Assembly (NCBI RefSeq): GCF_000011565.2
Contig: NC_005861.2
Span: 1,054,001-1,118,000 of the forward strand
Reading direction: 5' to 3'
Origin: Candidatus Protochlamydia amoebophila UWE25
Lineage (GTDB): Bacteria > Chlamydiota > Chlamydiia > Chlamydiales > Parachlamydiaceae
DNA: 64,000 nucleotides
Shown: in pieces, positions 1-7,717 of the stretch
How the letters are laid out: each line of letters starts with the position of its first letter
Numbering within the stretch: the first letter of the stretch is position 1
Position numbers and translations under genes: made by a program
The notes under the pieces: model-generated
The model's database searches: none
Seen by the model: only the letters and a program-made list of their open reading frames with translations
What the model was told of the DNA's origin: nothing

Positions 1-339
1 AAGAAGAACATATTTTCCTTCTGCAAGGAGGCGGGCTGCAGGAAGCTCTCTTTCGCCGCGTGTCTTAGTTTCATAATGCTGCTCTTGCAATGTTGAAATT
101 AATTCTTTGAAGCTTTTAGAAACAGTATCTACAAAAGCAAATTCGATTGGGCTTTCATCATAAGAAGGCAACTGTTTTTTACCTACGATGATGAGCCTAT
201 AATGAGGACTTTGCTTTCCTTTTAGGATGAAATAAAGCCTCTGAATATCATCTGGGCGATGAGCTTTTTTTGTTTGGACACGCGAACGATAAAAGAAGTA
301 AATATCCCCTTGCTCGAGTATGGATAAGTTTTGTTTCAT
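1..339 (-). CDS. conserved hypothetical protein, 3' end outside window
   Basis: The frame is open from an ATG at 339 to the left edge (113 codons seen). A strong ribosome site (GGAGGAG) lies directly upstream at 343-349. The N-terminus reads MKQNLSILEQGDIYFFYRSR, followed by a stretch containing YRLIIVGKKQLP and later ETKTRGERELPAARLLAEG. This pattern resembles a small soluble conserved hypothetical family known from diverse bacteria. I know of no established function and assign none. No signal peptide or membrane segment is visible. It is divergent from the IS3 remnant that follows. Confidence 0.7.
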   Translation of the reverse strand, partial: MKQNLSILEQGDIYFFYRSRVQTKKAHRPDDIQRLYFILKGKQSPHYRLIIVGKKQLPSYDESPIEFAFVDTVSKSFKELISTLQEQHYETKTRGERELPAARLLAEGKYVLL

Positions 340-416
340 AACTCTCCTCCTTCTTTATTGTCTCTTAAGATTTTATCATTTTCTCTTTTATTATTGTATT
401 AAAGCACGCAATCTAT

Positions 417-647
417 ATGAATCGAGGAAAAGTTTGCTATGGAAACGCGGTCATGGAAAGTTTTTTCGACCTTAAAAAGAGAACTTAACTTATGAGAGGG
501 AAAAAAGAATTTGAAGATTTAAAACAGGCGCAACAGGAGTGTTTTAATACGTAGAAGACGTATTATAATCGAGAAAAACTGCATTCAATGTTAGGATAAA
601 AGAGTCCCTTTGAGTACGAGGAAGAAATGAAAACGCTAGTGAAATAG
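417..647 (+). pseudogene. IS3-family transposase remnant (C-terminal part)
   Basis: One reading frame from 417 to the stop at 645-647 gives the C-terminal end of an IS3-type integrase-core transposase: YGNAVMESFFDLKKR, then YYNREKLHSMLG and SPFEYEEEMK. These correspond to the family's usual CYDNA-MESFF, YN-RR-HS-LGY-SP-EYE motifs. Three in-frame stops interrupt it and the N-terminal half is absent, so it cannot be functional. Just after the stop the sequence tgtctacaattttcaggcgg (648-667) has the look of an IS3 terminal repeat. The matching left end is not visible. Confidence 0.75.
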
Positions 648-738
648 TGTCTACAATTTTCAGGCGGTTCAAAGGCTTTATATGAGTCGGATGAAGGCTT
701 CTGCTAATAGACAAGTAAAAATACTTCAAGAGGTGTTT

Positions 739-2052
739 ATGATAGATCAAACAGAGCTTATCAATCAAATCAGAGAAGAAGCGATTGTTTTTGATGAGAT
801 ATCCACAGCACCTCTCTCTGATTTCTTAAATCGAGTCGGGGATGCTCGTGTGGTGCTCTTAGGAGAAGCAACTCATGGCACCTCAGAGTTTTATCAGATG
901 CGTGCTCAGCTCACCCAAGCGCTGATCGCACAGCGTGGGTTTAATATAGTTGCGATTGAAGCCGATTGGCCGGATGCGGCGCTTGTGAATCGCTATGTGG
1001 GTCATGTGTCTGGAGGTGTTCCCGAGCACAAAGCTTTTAATCGCTTTCCACAGTGGATGTGGAGAAACCAGGAATTCCATGATTTTGTCGAGTGGCTTCG
1101 AAAGTATAATAGCAACATTCCTTCTAAAAGCAACTATGTAGGACTGTATGGTCTTGATCTGTATAGTTTGTACCAATCGATCGATAATGTAATTCGCTAT
1201 CTGGATCTTAACCATCCTCACCTAGCTGAGCTTGCCCGGCAAAGTTATAACTGTCTTATGGTATGGCAAGGGTCTCCTTCGGATTATGGTTTGGCTGTTC
1301 TACAAGGAGAAAATAAAGATTGTAGAGAGGAAGCTCTTTCTGTCCTTAGAAAGCTATTAGAAGTGCAAGTGGCTAAAGGTTTGTTTTCTGAGGATGAAGA
1401 AGTGTTAGATGCAATTCAAAATGCACTTTTAGTTGTTAATGCTGAAAAATATTACCGCATAATGTGGGGTTCTTCAACCTCCTCTTGGAATCTACGTGAT
1501 GGACATATGTTCGAGACTCTAAATCTTTTATTATCTGTTAAAGGTGAGGGAGCTAAAGCTATTGTGTGGGAACATAATTCTCATGTGGGCAATGCAAAAG
1601 CAACGGAGATGCAAGCGCGTGGAGAAATTAATGTTGGACAGCTTTGCAAAGAGCACTATGGGGATGCAGCCTACCTTGTGGGGTTTGGAACACATGAAGG
1701 AACGGTCGCTGCAGCCGCGTCATGGGGCGGTCCGATGAAGATTAAAAAAGTCTTGAATTCTCATAAAGAAAGCTATGAGCGACTCTTCCATGAGACAGGA
1801 GTAGGGAAATTTTTCCTACCTCTTCTTTCACCGTATCAAAAAAAAGTCAGACAAGGCTTAATGATGCCAATGTTAGAAAGAGCCATTGGGGTCATCTACC
1901 GGCCTGACACTGAACGTTTTAGTCATTATTTTCATGCCATTTTACCAGAGCAATTTGATGAATATATTTGGTTTGATCAGACGCGGGCGATTACTCCACT
2001 GTCTCTAACAGCGCCTCAAGGGATGCCAGATACCTATCCGTTTGGACTTTAA
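739..2052 (+). CDS. erythromycin esterase family protein
   Basis: The protein has about 437 residues. Near the N-terminus it carries LLGEATHGTSEFYQMRA and then IEADWPDAALVNRYV, and further on WEHNSHVGNA. These Glu/His motifs are the hallmark of the erythromycin-esterase-like superfamily (EreA/EreB fold). True Ere enzymes open macrolide rings, but most relatives have unknown substrates, so resistance should not be assumed. I chose the ATG at 739 because AAGAGG sits just before it; an in-frame ATG at 682 would add 19 residues overlapping the IS3 terminal repeat. A broken tandem copy follows 21 bases later. No signal peptide is seen. Confidence 0.85.
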   Translation: MIDQTELINQIREEAIVFDEISTAPLSDFLNRVGDARVVLLGEATHGTSEFYQMRAQLTQALIAQRGFNIVAIEADWPDAALVNRYVGHVSGGVPEHKAFNRFPQWMWRNQEFHDFVEWLRKYNSNIPSKSNYVGLYGLDLYSLYQSIDNVIRYLDLNHPHLAELARQSYNCLMVWQGSPSDYGLAVLQGENKDCREEALSVLRKLLEVQVAKGLFSEDEEVLDAIQNALLVVNAEKYYRIMWGSSTSSWNLRDGHMFETLNLLLSVKGEGAKAIVWEHNSHVGNAKATEMQARGEINVGQLCKEHYGDAAYLVGFGTHEGTVAAAASWGGPMKIKKVLNSHKESYERLFHETGVGKFFLPLLSPYQKKVRQGLMMPMLERAIGVIYRPDTERFSHYFHAILPEQFDEYIWFDQTRAITPLSLTAPQGMPDTYPFGL

Positions 2053-2073
2053 TGAAAACCACTAGGAGGGTTT

Positions 2074-3425
2074 ATGGGAAAATTCGACTTAGGCTCAGCA
2101 GAGATCCGACATAAATTTAATTCTTCTCATGAAAGGGCAGAGGTAGTTCAACACTTGCTAAGGTAGCGGATCCTTTTAATCACATTGAGAACGCATCTTT
2201 AGATGGATTGCTTGCACGGATTGGAAATACTCATCTTGTCCTGCTTGGCGAGTCAACGCATGGGACATCAGAGTTTTATCAAATGCGCAGCCGAATCACA
2301 CAAGAACTGATTGTAAAGAAGGGATTCCAACAGTGTTGTCCTTGAGGCTGATTGACCTGATGTAGAGCTTGTCAATCGATTTGCACGTCATTTACCGCGG
2401 GGCTTGATCGAGAAAAAAGCCTTTAGACGGTTTCCAAGATGGATGTGGAAAAACGAGTAATTTCATGCTTTTATCTTATGGCTTAGGCAGTATCACGCAA
2501 AGCAAAGCCCTTCTTCCCCTGTGAATCTCTATGGATTGGAACTTTATAATTTGTATCAATCGATCGAACATATCCTGGCCTACTTAGATCAGAAAAATCC
2601 TCCACTAGCTCAGATTGCACGCCAGCAATACAAATGTCTTCTTACTTGGCGAAAATACCCCGCTCATTATGTTTGGGCAGCTTTGTTGGGCCAAACGAAA
2701 GAGTGCGAAGAGGAAGCGGTCTCCATGTTAATCCAGTTGTTGGAGAACTATGCAGCAAATGAGCGACCTAATGAAGAAGAATTTTTACCTATTTTTCAAA
2801 ATGCCCTGTCGATTACCAACGCAGAGGAGATTATCGGAGTCTTTATCAATCAAGGATGGCTTCTTGGAATCTTAGGGATCGGCATTAGGGATCGGCATAT
2901 GTTTGAAACCTTAGAAACTCTGATGAGTCTTCAAGATGCAAAAGTTGTTATTTGGGTGCATAATTCTCATGTGGGAAATACAGCTGCAACAGATTTTTAC
3001 GAAAGAGGTCAATTCAATTTAGGGCAACTGTGCAAAGAAAAATATGGAGAGAAAGCCTATTTGATTGGATTTGGAATGCATAAGGGAATCGTTGCTGCCG
3101 CCTCTTCTTGGGGAGGAGAAATGCAAATTAAAGAAGTCAAAGACTCTCATCCCCAGAGTATCGAGCGTTTATTCCATGATACTCAAGTCCCTTCATTCTT
3201 TCTGCCTCTGCAAGAAAGACCAAAGAGGCTCTAATGATTCGTCTCCTGCATCGCGCCATTGGTGTTATTTACCAACCTGCAAATGAATTGAAAAATCATT
3301 ACTTATATTCAGTTTTGCCCTATCAATTTGATGAGTATATTTGGTTGGATCATACCTATGCTGTGACGCCCCTTTCACCCAAACCTTTATCCGAGGCGGC
3401 AGATACCTATCCTTTTGGTATTTGA
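2074..3425 (+). pseudogene. erythromycin esterase family protein, decayed tandem copy
   Basis: This is a second copy of the preceding gene with the same motif order: LLGESTHGTSEFYQMR near 2250, WVHNSHVGN near 2955, and a terminal DTYPFGI matching DTYPFGL of the intact copy. A good ribosome site (AGGAGG) and ATG at 2074 remain. The frame is broken by an early stop near 2164, a shift near 2335, a TGA where the intact copy has Trp (EADW), a TAA near 2458, and a further shift near 3234. Open stretches survive at 2521-3234 and 3234-3425. It looks like a tandem duplication in which one copy has been lost by mutation. Confidence 0.9.
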
Positions 3426-3440
3426 CTCTCTTTGATGGAT

Positions 3441-3464
3441 GAATCCGGCCTATAAGCTGGATTC
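3441..3464. terminator. hairpin between convergent genes
   Basis: GAATCCGGC and GCTGGATTC form a 9-base inverted repeat (one mismatch) around a short CTATAA loop. It sits between the convergent ends of the esterase pseudogene (3425) and the coiled-coil gene (3470). There is no clear T-run on either side, so termination is only a positional inference. Confidence 0.4.
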
Positions 3465-3469
3465 ACCAA

Positions 3470-4064
3470 TCAGAAGAGCGCTATCACACGAAACCATCTG
3501 AGAGAATTTATTTGATCAATAATAGGATCGCTGGCTTGAGCATCAATGTTTCTAACCGGGGTCTCTCTGTACATCTCTAAACTATCTTGTAAGTCTCGCA
3601 GTTCATTCTCCTCATCTATTTTTAAACCTGTTTTATCTTTTAAGGATAAGGATCTCTGTCGCTGTTCTAAAATTTTATTTGTCAGCTCGTCGATCCGATC
3701 TTGACAGCGGCTGAGTACTTCTTCTGCGATTTCTTCGTAAGATTCGTTTGCAATCTCTAGTTTAGGTTTAAGATGCTTTAAAGTTTTCTCGGCTTCTTCT
3801 TTAAAAGCATTAAATTGTTGAAGCTGTTCTTTGGAAGAGAGTTTTTTTTACCTCTTTCATTTCTTCTAAATGTTTTTCTAATTGCTGCATTTGAAAAGAG
3901 ATCCTTGCTTTCACCTTATCGAGTTGAGAAAGAAAATCAATTTGAAAAAATAAATCTTTTTCTAACTCTTCTTCTTTGATATTTTGGAGAGGCGTTGAGA
4001 AATGATCCCATTCACTTAGTATATTATTGAGAATGGACTGAGCTTCTTCTAGCTTTGACGCCAT
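3470..4064 (-). pseudogene. coiled-coil protein, frameshifted at an A8 tract
   Basis: Reading from the ATG at 4064, the product starts MASKLEEAQSILNNILSEWD and stays helical and charged up to MKEVKK. At the run of eight A (minus strand, about 3842-3849) the frame leads to a stop within 15 codons. One frame over, the coding character resumes at once: SSKEQLQQFNAFKEEAEKTL, later EVLSRCQDRIDELTNKILEQ, ending in RWFRVIALF at 3470. The restored product would have about 197 residues, mostly Glu/Lys/Leu-rich coiled coil. An AGGAGG ribosome site precedes the start. It is either a recent frameshift or a gene expressed by slippage on the A8 tract. I do not recognise the family. Confidence 0.7.
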
Positions 4065-4118
4065 AGATCCTCCTTCTAAATTTTAATCCCCCTTTTTTTG
4101 GTAAAAAGAGAACTTCTT

Positions 4119-4181
4119 TTAGCTGCTCTTCACTCGGCTAAACTCTTTTTCCACAGTTGGATTGCGTGTAGTCTTTATCAT
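4119..4181 (-). CDS. possible 20-residue ORF
   Basis: A short frame, MIKTTRNPTVEKEFSRVKSS, starts at 4181 and is preceded by a good ribosome site (GGAGGT at about 4184-4190). It lies between the DUF2267 gene and the coiled-coil gene, all on the minus strand. Nothing but the ribosome site argues for it. It may be the stump of a lost gene. Confidence 0.2.
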   Translation of the reverse strand: MIKTTRNPTVEKEFSRVKSS

Positions 4182-4302
4182 ATAACCTCCACTTTAAGAG
4201 AAAACATGCTTGTATTTTTTAACCCGGTTCCCAATCTATAGAACCTTTTTTCTTAATGAGATTTTAATTTTTCTGCTCTATCCAGAGAGATCAATTCTTC
4301 CC

Positions 4303-4734
4303 TCATGGAGAAAAAAATGAAGTAATGGGACCTGGCAGCACCTTTTTAAGGTGATCGATTTCTCCTTCGGTTAAATGATTTTCCATGACTATGAAAACAT
4401 TTTTTGTGAGTTGGGCTATCTCTGAAAAGAGCAGATCATTGCCTAAATAATTCGCAACAAGTGAGAGAAAATCCTCAAGCCGATGAACTTTGATAGGAGT
4501 ATGTGCTGGGACCCAGCCTTCATAATAAATTCCACGAATTAGCATAGGAAGCTGAGCTCCCAATTTTGCTACGACTTCGATGGGGAGCCGATCTCTTAAA
4601 GCATGAAGAACTGCTCTTAAAGCTATATAAGAGAGATGTTGGTCACTCCATCCCATATGCTCAGACAGCTCTTTTAACCAAAAATTAGTTTTTTGAACTG
4701 TTGTTTCAATAACCTTTACTTCTGTGCGTTGCAT
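4303..4734 (-). CDS. DUF2267 domain protein
   Basis: The product has 143 residues, of which nearly all form one helical domain: an N-terminal segment with ELSEHMGW, then ALRAVLHALRDRLPIEVVAK, LGAQLPMLIRGIYYEGW, and a C-terminal segment ending in the GEIDHLKKVLPGP pattern. This order is typical of DUF2267 proteins, small soluble proteins of unknown function. A GGAGGT ribosome site is directly upstream of the start. It diverges from pcm; the shared gap carries an 11-base direct repeat (4772-4802). Confidence 0.85.
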   Translation of the reverse strand: MQRTEVKVIETTVQKTNFWLKELSEHMGWSDQHLSYIALRAVLHALRDRLPIEVVAKLGAQLPMLIRGIYYEGWVPAHTPIKVHRLEDFLSLVANYLGNDLLFSEIAQLTKNVFIVMENHLTEGEIDHLKKVLPGPITSFFSP

Positions 4735-4771
4735 ATTTTACCTCCTTCTTGAGAATTTTTTCTTTTTATTA

Positions 4772-4802
4772 AGTTCAATAATAGTTCAATAATAGTTCAA
4801 TT
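4772..4802. repeat. 11-base direct repeat, about 2.8 copies
   Basis: The unit AGTTCAATAAT occurs at 4772 and 4783, with a partial third copy at 4794. The 11-base period is about one helical turn. It lies between the divergent DUF2267 gene and pcm, where a regulator could bind, but replication slippage explains it equally well. Confidence 0.6.
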
Positions 4803-4843
4803 CGGTTAAAATAGGATTAAAAAATCTTTGCCTGGAGAATTAA

Positions 4844-5506
4844 ATGGATTCCTATCAAGAGATAAGAAAGCAAATGGTGGAGAAACAAATAGCCGCGAGA
4901 GGAATACAAGATCCTCGAGTATTAGAGGCAATGGGAAAAGTGCCGCGCGAGAGGTTTGTGAGTGAGCACATTGCTCCACTCGCGTATGAAGACCGACCTT
5001 TATCCATTGATGAGGGGCAAACGATTTCACAGCCTTTCATTGTTGCAGTCATGGCTCAGCAGGCCCAAATAACTCCCCAGGATAAGGTGTTAGAGATTGG
5101 TACCGGCTCAGGCTATTCTGCTGCCATTCTAAGTCAACTGGCCTCTCATGTCTATTCTATGGAGCGGTATCCAAAGCTTGCAGAGCTGGCAAAAAAACGG
5201 CTGCAAGAGTTTGGCTATAATAATGTGACAGTATCAGTTGGGGATGGAAGTCTAGGATGGGAAGAGTTTGCTCCTTATGAGGTTATTATTGTGACGGCAG
5301 GCGGGCCTCAAATTCCTCCTTCTCTTTTGAAACAGCTAGCCATAAGCGGCCGTTTGGTGATTCCTGTGGGACCTAGTTTGGAGAGCCAGCAATTAATGCG
5401 TGTTATGCGAGAGGATGCTGATCATTATCGCTACGAGAACTTAGGATCTGTACAATTTGTACCGCTCGTTGGAAAAGAAGGGTGGCAAACTACAAGCTCG
5501 TCATAA
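4844..5506 (+). CDS. pcm: protein-L-isoaspartate O-methyltransferase
   Basis: The product (220 residues, normal length) methylates isoaspartyl residues in aged proteins with S-adenosylmethionine, starting their repair in the cytosol. Visible signatures are the N-terminal VPRERFV, then AYEDRPLSI and the substrate-side GQTISQPFIV. The SAM-binding motif is VLEIGTGSGYSAAIL (about residues 79-93). Near the end LVIPVG and the FVPLVG-EGW tail match the family. It is divergent from the DUF2267 gene. The decayed endonuclease V gene follows directly, its start lying 24 bases after the pcm stop. Confidence 0.95.
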   Translation: MDSYQEIRKQMVEKQIAARGIQDPRVLEAMGKVPRERFVSEHIAPLAYEDRPLSIDEGQTISQPFIVAVMAQQAQITPQDKVLEIGTGSGYSAAILSQLASHVYSMERYPKLAELAKKRLQEFGYNNVTVSVGDGSLGWEEFAPYEVIIVTAGGPQIPPSLLKQLAISGRLVIPVGPSLESQQLMRVMREDADHYRYENLGSVQFVPLVGKEGWQTTSSS

Positions 5507-5529
5507 ACCTATGCATAAAACAACTCGAC

Positions 5530-5985
5530 ATGGCTTTTCCCTCATTTACAGAGGAAGCAAAAAAAATACAGAAGGTCATGGCCGAAAAGGTGGTTGTAGA
5601 AGATCCTTTTCAGGAGCCTCAGTGGATCGGTGGTATGGATGTCAGTAATAACCTCTATGATCCTAGCCAACTCATTTATGCAACAATTGTCGTGCTTAAA
5701 TTCCCCGAGTTTCAGTTAGTGGAGTAGGAGGGAGTTATAGAAGAGCAGACTCCTCCTTATATCCTAGGTTTATTAGGGTTTCGAGAAGCGCCCTCTCTTG
5801 TTCATGCATTTGAGCGCCTGCAAAGGCGACCTGATGTTCTGAATACGAAAGTGAGACCACTTCCATCGGGTGCTTTAGCATGGGAAACTTGTAAGACAGC
5901 AACAAAGGCAAAGTGTATGATGATAGCGCAAGCTATTGAAGCGAATCCTTACAGAAAGATCGACTGGCTCCAGATAAATTTGTGA
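5530..5985 (+). pseudogene. endonuclease V remnant
   Basis: From the ATG at 5530 the frame gives an endonuclease V N-terminus: GGMDVSNNLYD (family: the first catalytic Asp in GVDVSY), then an ATIVVLKFPEFQLVE strand. A TAG at 5725 replaces what should be a sense codon, after which the same frame continues with PPYILGLLGFREAPSLVHAF and RRPDVL. The next family block, with the second catalytic Asp (DG-GIAHPRR), is missing. The rest to the TGA at 5983 is not recognisable. Both the internal stop and the missing block argue for loss of inosine-directed DNA repair activity here. Confidence 0.75.
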
Positions 5986-6446
5986 CAGATAGAACAAGAT
6001 TGTGCAAAGAATACAGGCACCTATCGTGAAGGCTCTTAAGAAGAATGCATTTCAATAGGTCAAAAATCTACAAAGGCTTTTGACCAAATCCTTTTCCACC
6101 AGACTGCTAGAAGCAGTCAGACGGGTAACCACAAACAGCGGACATAAAATGCCTGGTAGTAGAGAGAAAAATTTTTCCCTTTTCTTGAGGTCTTACTATA
6201 TCTTCAACTGGAAGGCGAACGTTATAACCCTTGGATCGTAATGGATTAGGGCGGTTGGACGCTTTCCGACGTCGTTACATCTTCTCTAGATTTTTCTAAA
6301 ATTAGGGCATGGAAGATAGCAAGTTTAAAGCTCCCATGCCGTCAAAGAAGATTTCTGCTGAATCATCAGCATTAACGAATCCCTGTCGTCTTGGAGCTTT
6401 TTTGATCTGCTTCTTCAAATAGACAGACGTAATCATTCGGAGTTTT
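5986..6446. other. decayed non-coding stretch
   Basis: No intact gene is visible. Short out-of-frame pieces (for example LAPDKFVTDRTRLCKEY near 5962-6010) suggest the end of a broken gene. GC appears higher than in the neighbouring intergenic gaps, as expected for former coding sequence. It separates the endonuclease V remnant from the SpoVG/recombinase chimera. Confidence 0.5.
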
Positions 6447-6905
6447 ATGAGCATAACCAAAGTGGAACTTCTTCCCATCAGGCCACAGAAAGGCTTGATA
6501 GCATTTGCATGTGTGGAGATTGATCACAAGTTCTATGTTAGCTCCATTGGTGTCCATAAAAGACGCGATGGCGCTGGTTATAGAATCACCTATCCCACTC
6601 GGAAAGTTGGAGAACAAAATTTAACTATTTTCCATCCAACCCAAGCATCACTCAGCAAAGAAATTGAGAGAGTCATTGACAAGGTTAGAGATTATAAAGC
6701 TCGCCAAGCTGAAATCGTTGAGCAGATGGCACGCCATGAGAAAGCAAATCAAAACTTTTATATCACTGCCAACATGGTAATGAACCTGACCGCTCGTGCT
6801 AGGGAGATTTTCGAAAGTTCTGAAGTCGATGAAAAACGCCAACTTTTGAATTTTGTGTTTCAGAACTTAAAATTAGACGGTAAAAATCTATCTAGATACT
6901 TGTGA
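6447..6905 (+). CDS. SpoVG-like domain joined to serine-recombinase tail (chimeric ORF)
   Basis: The 152-residue frame has two unlike parts. Residues 1 to about 75 (ITKVELLPIRP, FYVSSIGVHKR, YRITYPTRK, IFHPTQASLSKEIE) match the layout of SpoVG-type nucleic-acid-binding proteins. From about residue 80 the sequence becomes a helical tail with YITANMVMNLTARAREIFES and EKRQLLNFVFQNLKLDGKNL, which is the characteristic C-terminal end of large serine recombinases. The recombinase catalytic and DNA-binding domains are absent. The ORF probably arose by a deletion joining two genes. Whether it is expressed is unknown; I see no strong ribosome site. It ends 43 bases from the tRNA-Tyr gene. Confidence 0.6.
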   Translation: MSITKVELLPIRPQKGLIAFACVEIDHKFYVSSIGVHKRRDGAGYRITYPTRKVGEQNLTIFHPTQASLSKEIERVIDKVRDYKARQAEIVEQMARHEKANQNFYITANMVMNLTARAREIFESSEVDEKRQLLNFVFQNLKLDGKNLSRYL

Positions 6906-6948
6906 ACTATTTACTACCTTAGTGGGCTATAAGAAATGCCAGAAAGGA

Positions 6949-7030
6949 TGGGGGCGGTTGGACTCGAACCAACGGAGACCGAAGTCGAGGGATTTACAGT
7001 CCCTTGCAATTGCCACTATGCGACACCCCC
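6949..7030 (-). tRNA. tRNA-Tyr (GTA)
   Basis: The minus strand folds as a class II tRNA. The 7-bp acceptor stem pairs GGGGGTG (5' end at 7030) with CGCCCCC (6950-6956), with discriminator A. The anticodon loop is CTGTAAA with anticodon GTA at 6995-6997, a variable arm contains CGACTTCG, and the T loop is GGTTCGAGTCC. CCA is not encoded. It lies 13 bases upstream of nothing but the decayed island on its 3' side and is preceded by tRNA-Thr, so the two are probably co-transcribed. Confidence 0.95.
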
Positions 7031-7043
7031 AATAATGAGAAAA

Positions 7044-7116
7044 TGCTGGCAGTAGGAATTGAACCCACAACCGTCCGATTACAAGTCGGGTGCTCTACCA
7101 ATTGAGCTATGCCAGC
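7044..7116 (-). tRNA. tRNA-Thr (TGT)
   Basis: The minus strand folds as a 73-base tRNA. Acceptor arms GCTGGCA and TGCCAGC pair, the D arm contains AGCTCAATTGGTAGAGC, and the anticodon loop CTTGTAA carries TGT at 7081-7083. The T loop is GGTTCAATTCC and the discriminator is A. It lies 13 bases upstream of tRNA-Tyr. Confidence 0.95.
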
Positions 7117-7182
7117 GAACGAAGGGATATTTATAGCAAAAACAGTTTTTTATCGACAATGTTTTTTTAATGAAAAAGTAAA

Positions 7183-7212
7183 ATCGACCTCAAAAAGATT
7201 TTTGAAGCCGAT
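7183..7212 (-). terminator. terminator of the SEC-C gene
   Basis: The arms ATCG/CGAT and TCAAAAA/TTTTTGA form a hairpin with a small internal loop, seven bases beyond the SEC-C stop. On the minus strand it is followed by TTTTACTTTTTC, as expected for an intrinsic terminator. Confidence 0.6.
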
Positions 7213-7218
7213 GTATAG

Positions 7219-7551
7219 TTAACTTGTAGGGGAATTCGAATCAGATTTTTTGATCAAATATTGGTCGAAATTCGAAGGAATAGGGGGTTTTTCTTCGTTA
7301 TGTATGGCATTACCAAAAGAGCGTTCCATTAATGTTGAATAATCTATAGCTGCTTTTTGCTGCTCTTGTGGTTGCTCTACACTTTTTTGTGTTCCACCGC
7401 TGCTGAGAATTTTAGCAGTAAATTTACGTTTTCCTAATGAAGTGACTTGAGTACGGTTTTTTTGTTGTTCTTTTTGCATACAACAGTTTTTATATTTTTT
7501 GCCTAATCCACACGGACAGGGATCATTTCTTCCAGCTTTCTCTGATGACAT
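7219..7551 (-). CDS. SEC-C motif protein
   Basis: The product has 110 residues from the ATG at 7551, chosen because AGAGGA precedes it; a start 16 codons upstream is possible. The N-terminus [18 protein letters not shown] is a complete SEC-C zinc-binding motif (C-x-C-x8-C-C), the same module that ends many SecA proteins. The rest is polar, Gln/Lys/Ser-rich and probably disordered. The motif binds zinc and often mediates contacts with SecB or ribosomes; the partner here is unknown. It is a separate small protein, not a SecA tail, since no SecA precedes it. Confidence 0.85.
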   Translation of the reverse strand: MSSEKAGRNDPCPCGLGKKYKNCCMQKEQQKNRTQVTSLGKRKFTAKILSSGGTQKSVEQPQEQQKAAIDYSTLMERSFGNAIHNEEKPPIPSNFDQYLIKKSDSNSPTS

Positions 7552-7717
7552 ATATCCTCTTTTTTCGAAGCCTAAATTATACATAAGAGAATTAAACAAT
7601 TATGTATAATAGTATAAAATTTGCTTTCACATTTTTTTATTAAATCATGATTGTAAACTTTACGTTATCTAATAAACTAAGTATAATTTAATCATATTTT
7701 TTAAAACAATTACAAAA

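Noticed and set aside
739-2052. Calling the gene a macrolide resistance determinant
   Set aside because: The superfamily motif is shared by many proteins of unknown substrate. No evidence links this one to macrolides.
6372-6617. Minus-strand frame of 81 codons over the SpoVG-like region
   Set aside because: It is the complement of a frame with a recognisable SpoVG pattern. No family features are seen in the minus-strand product.
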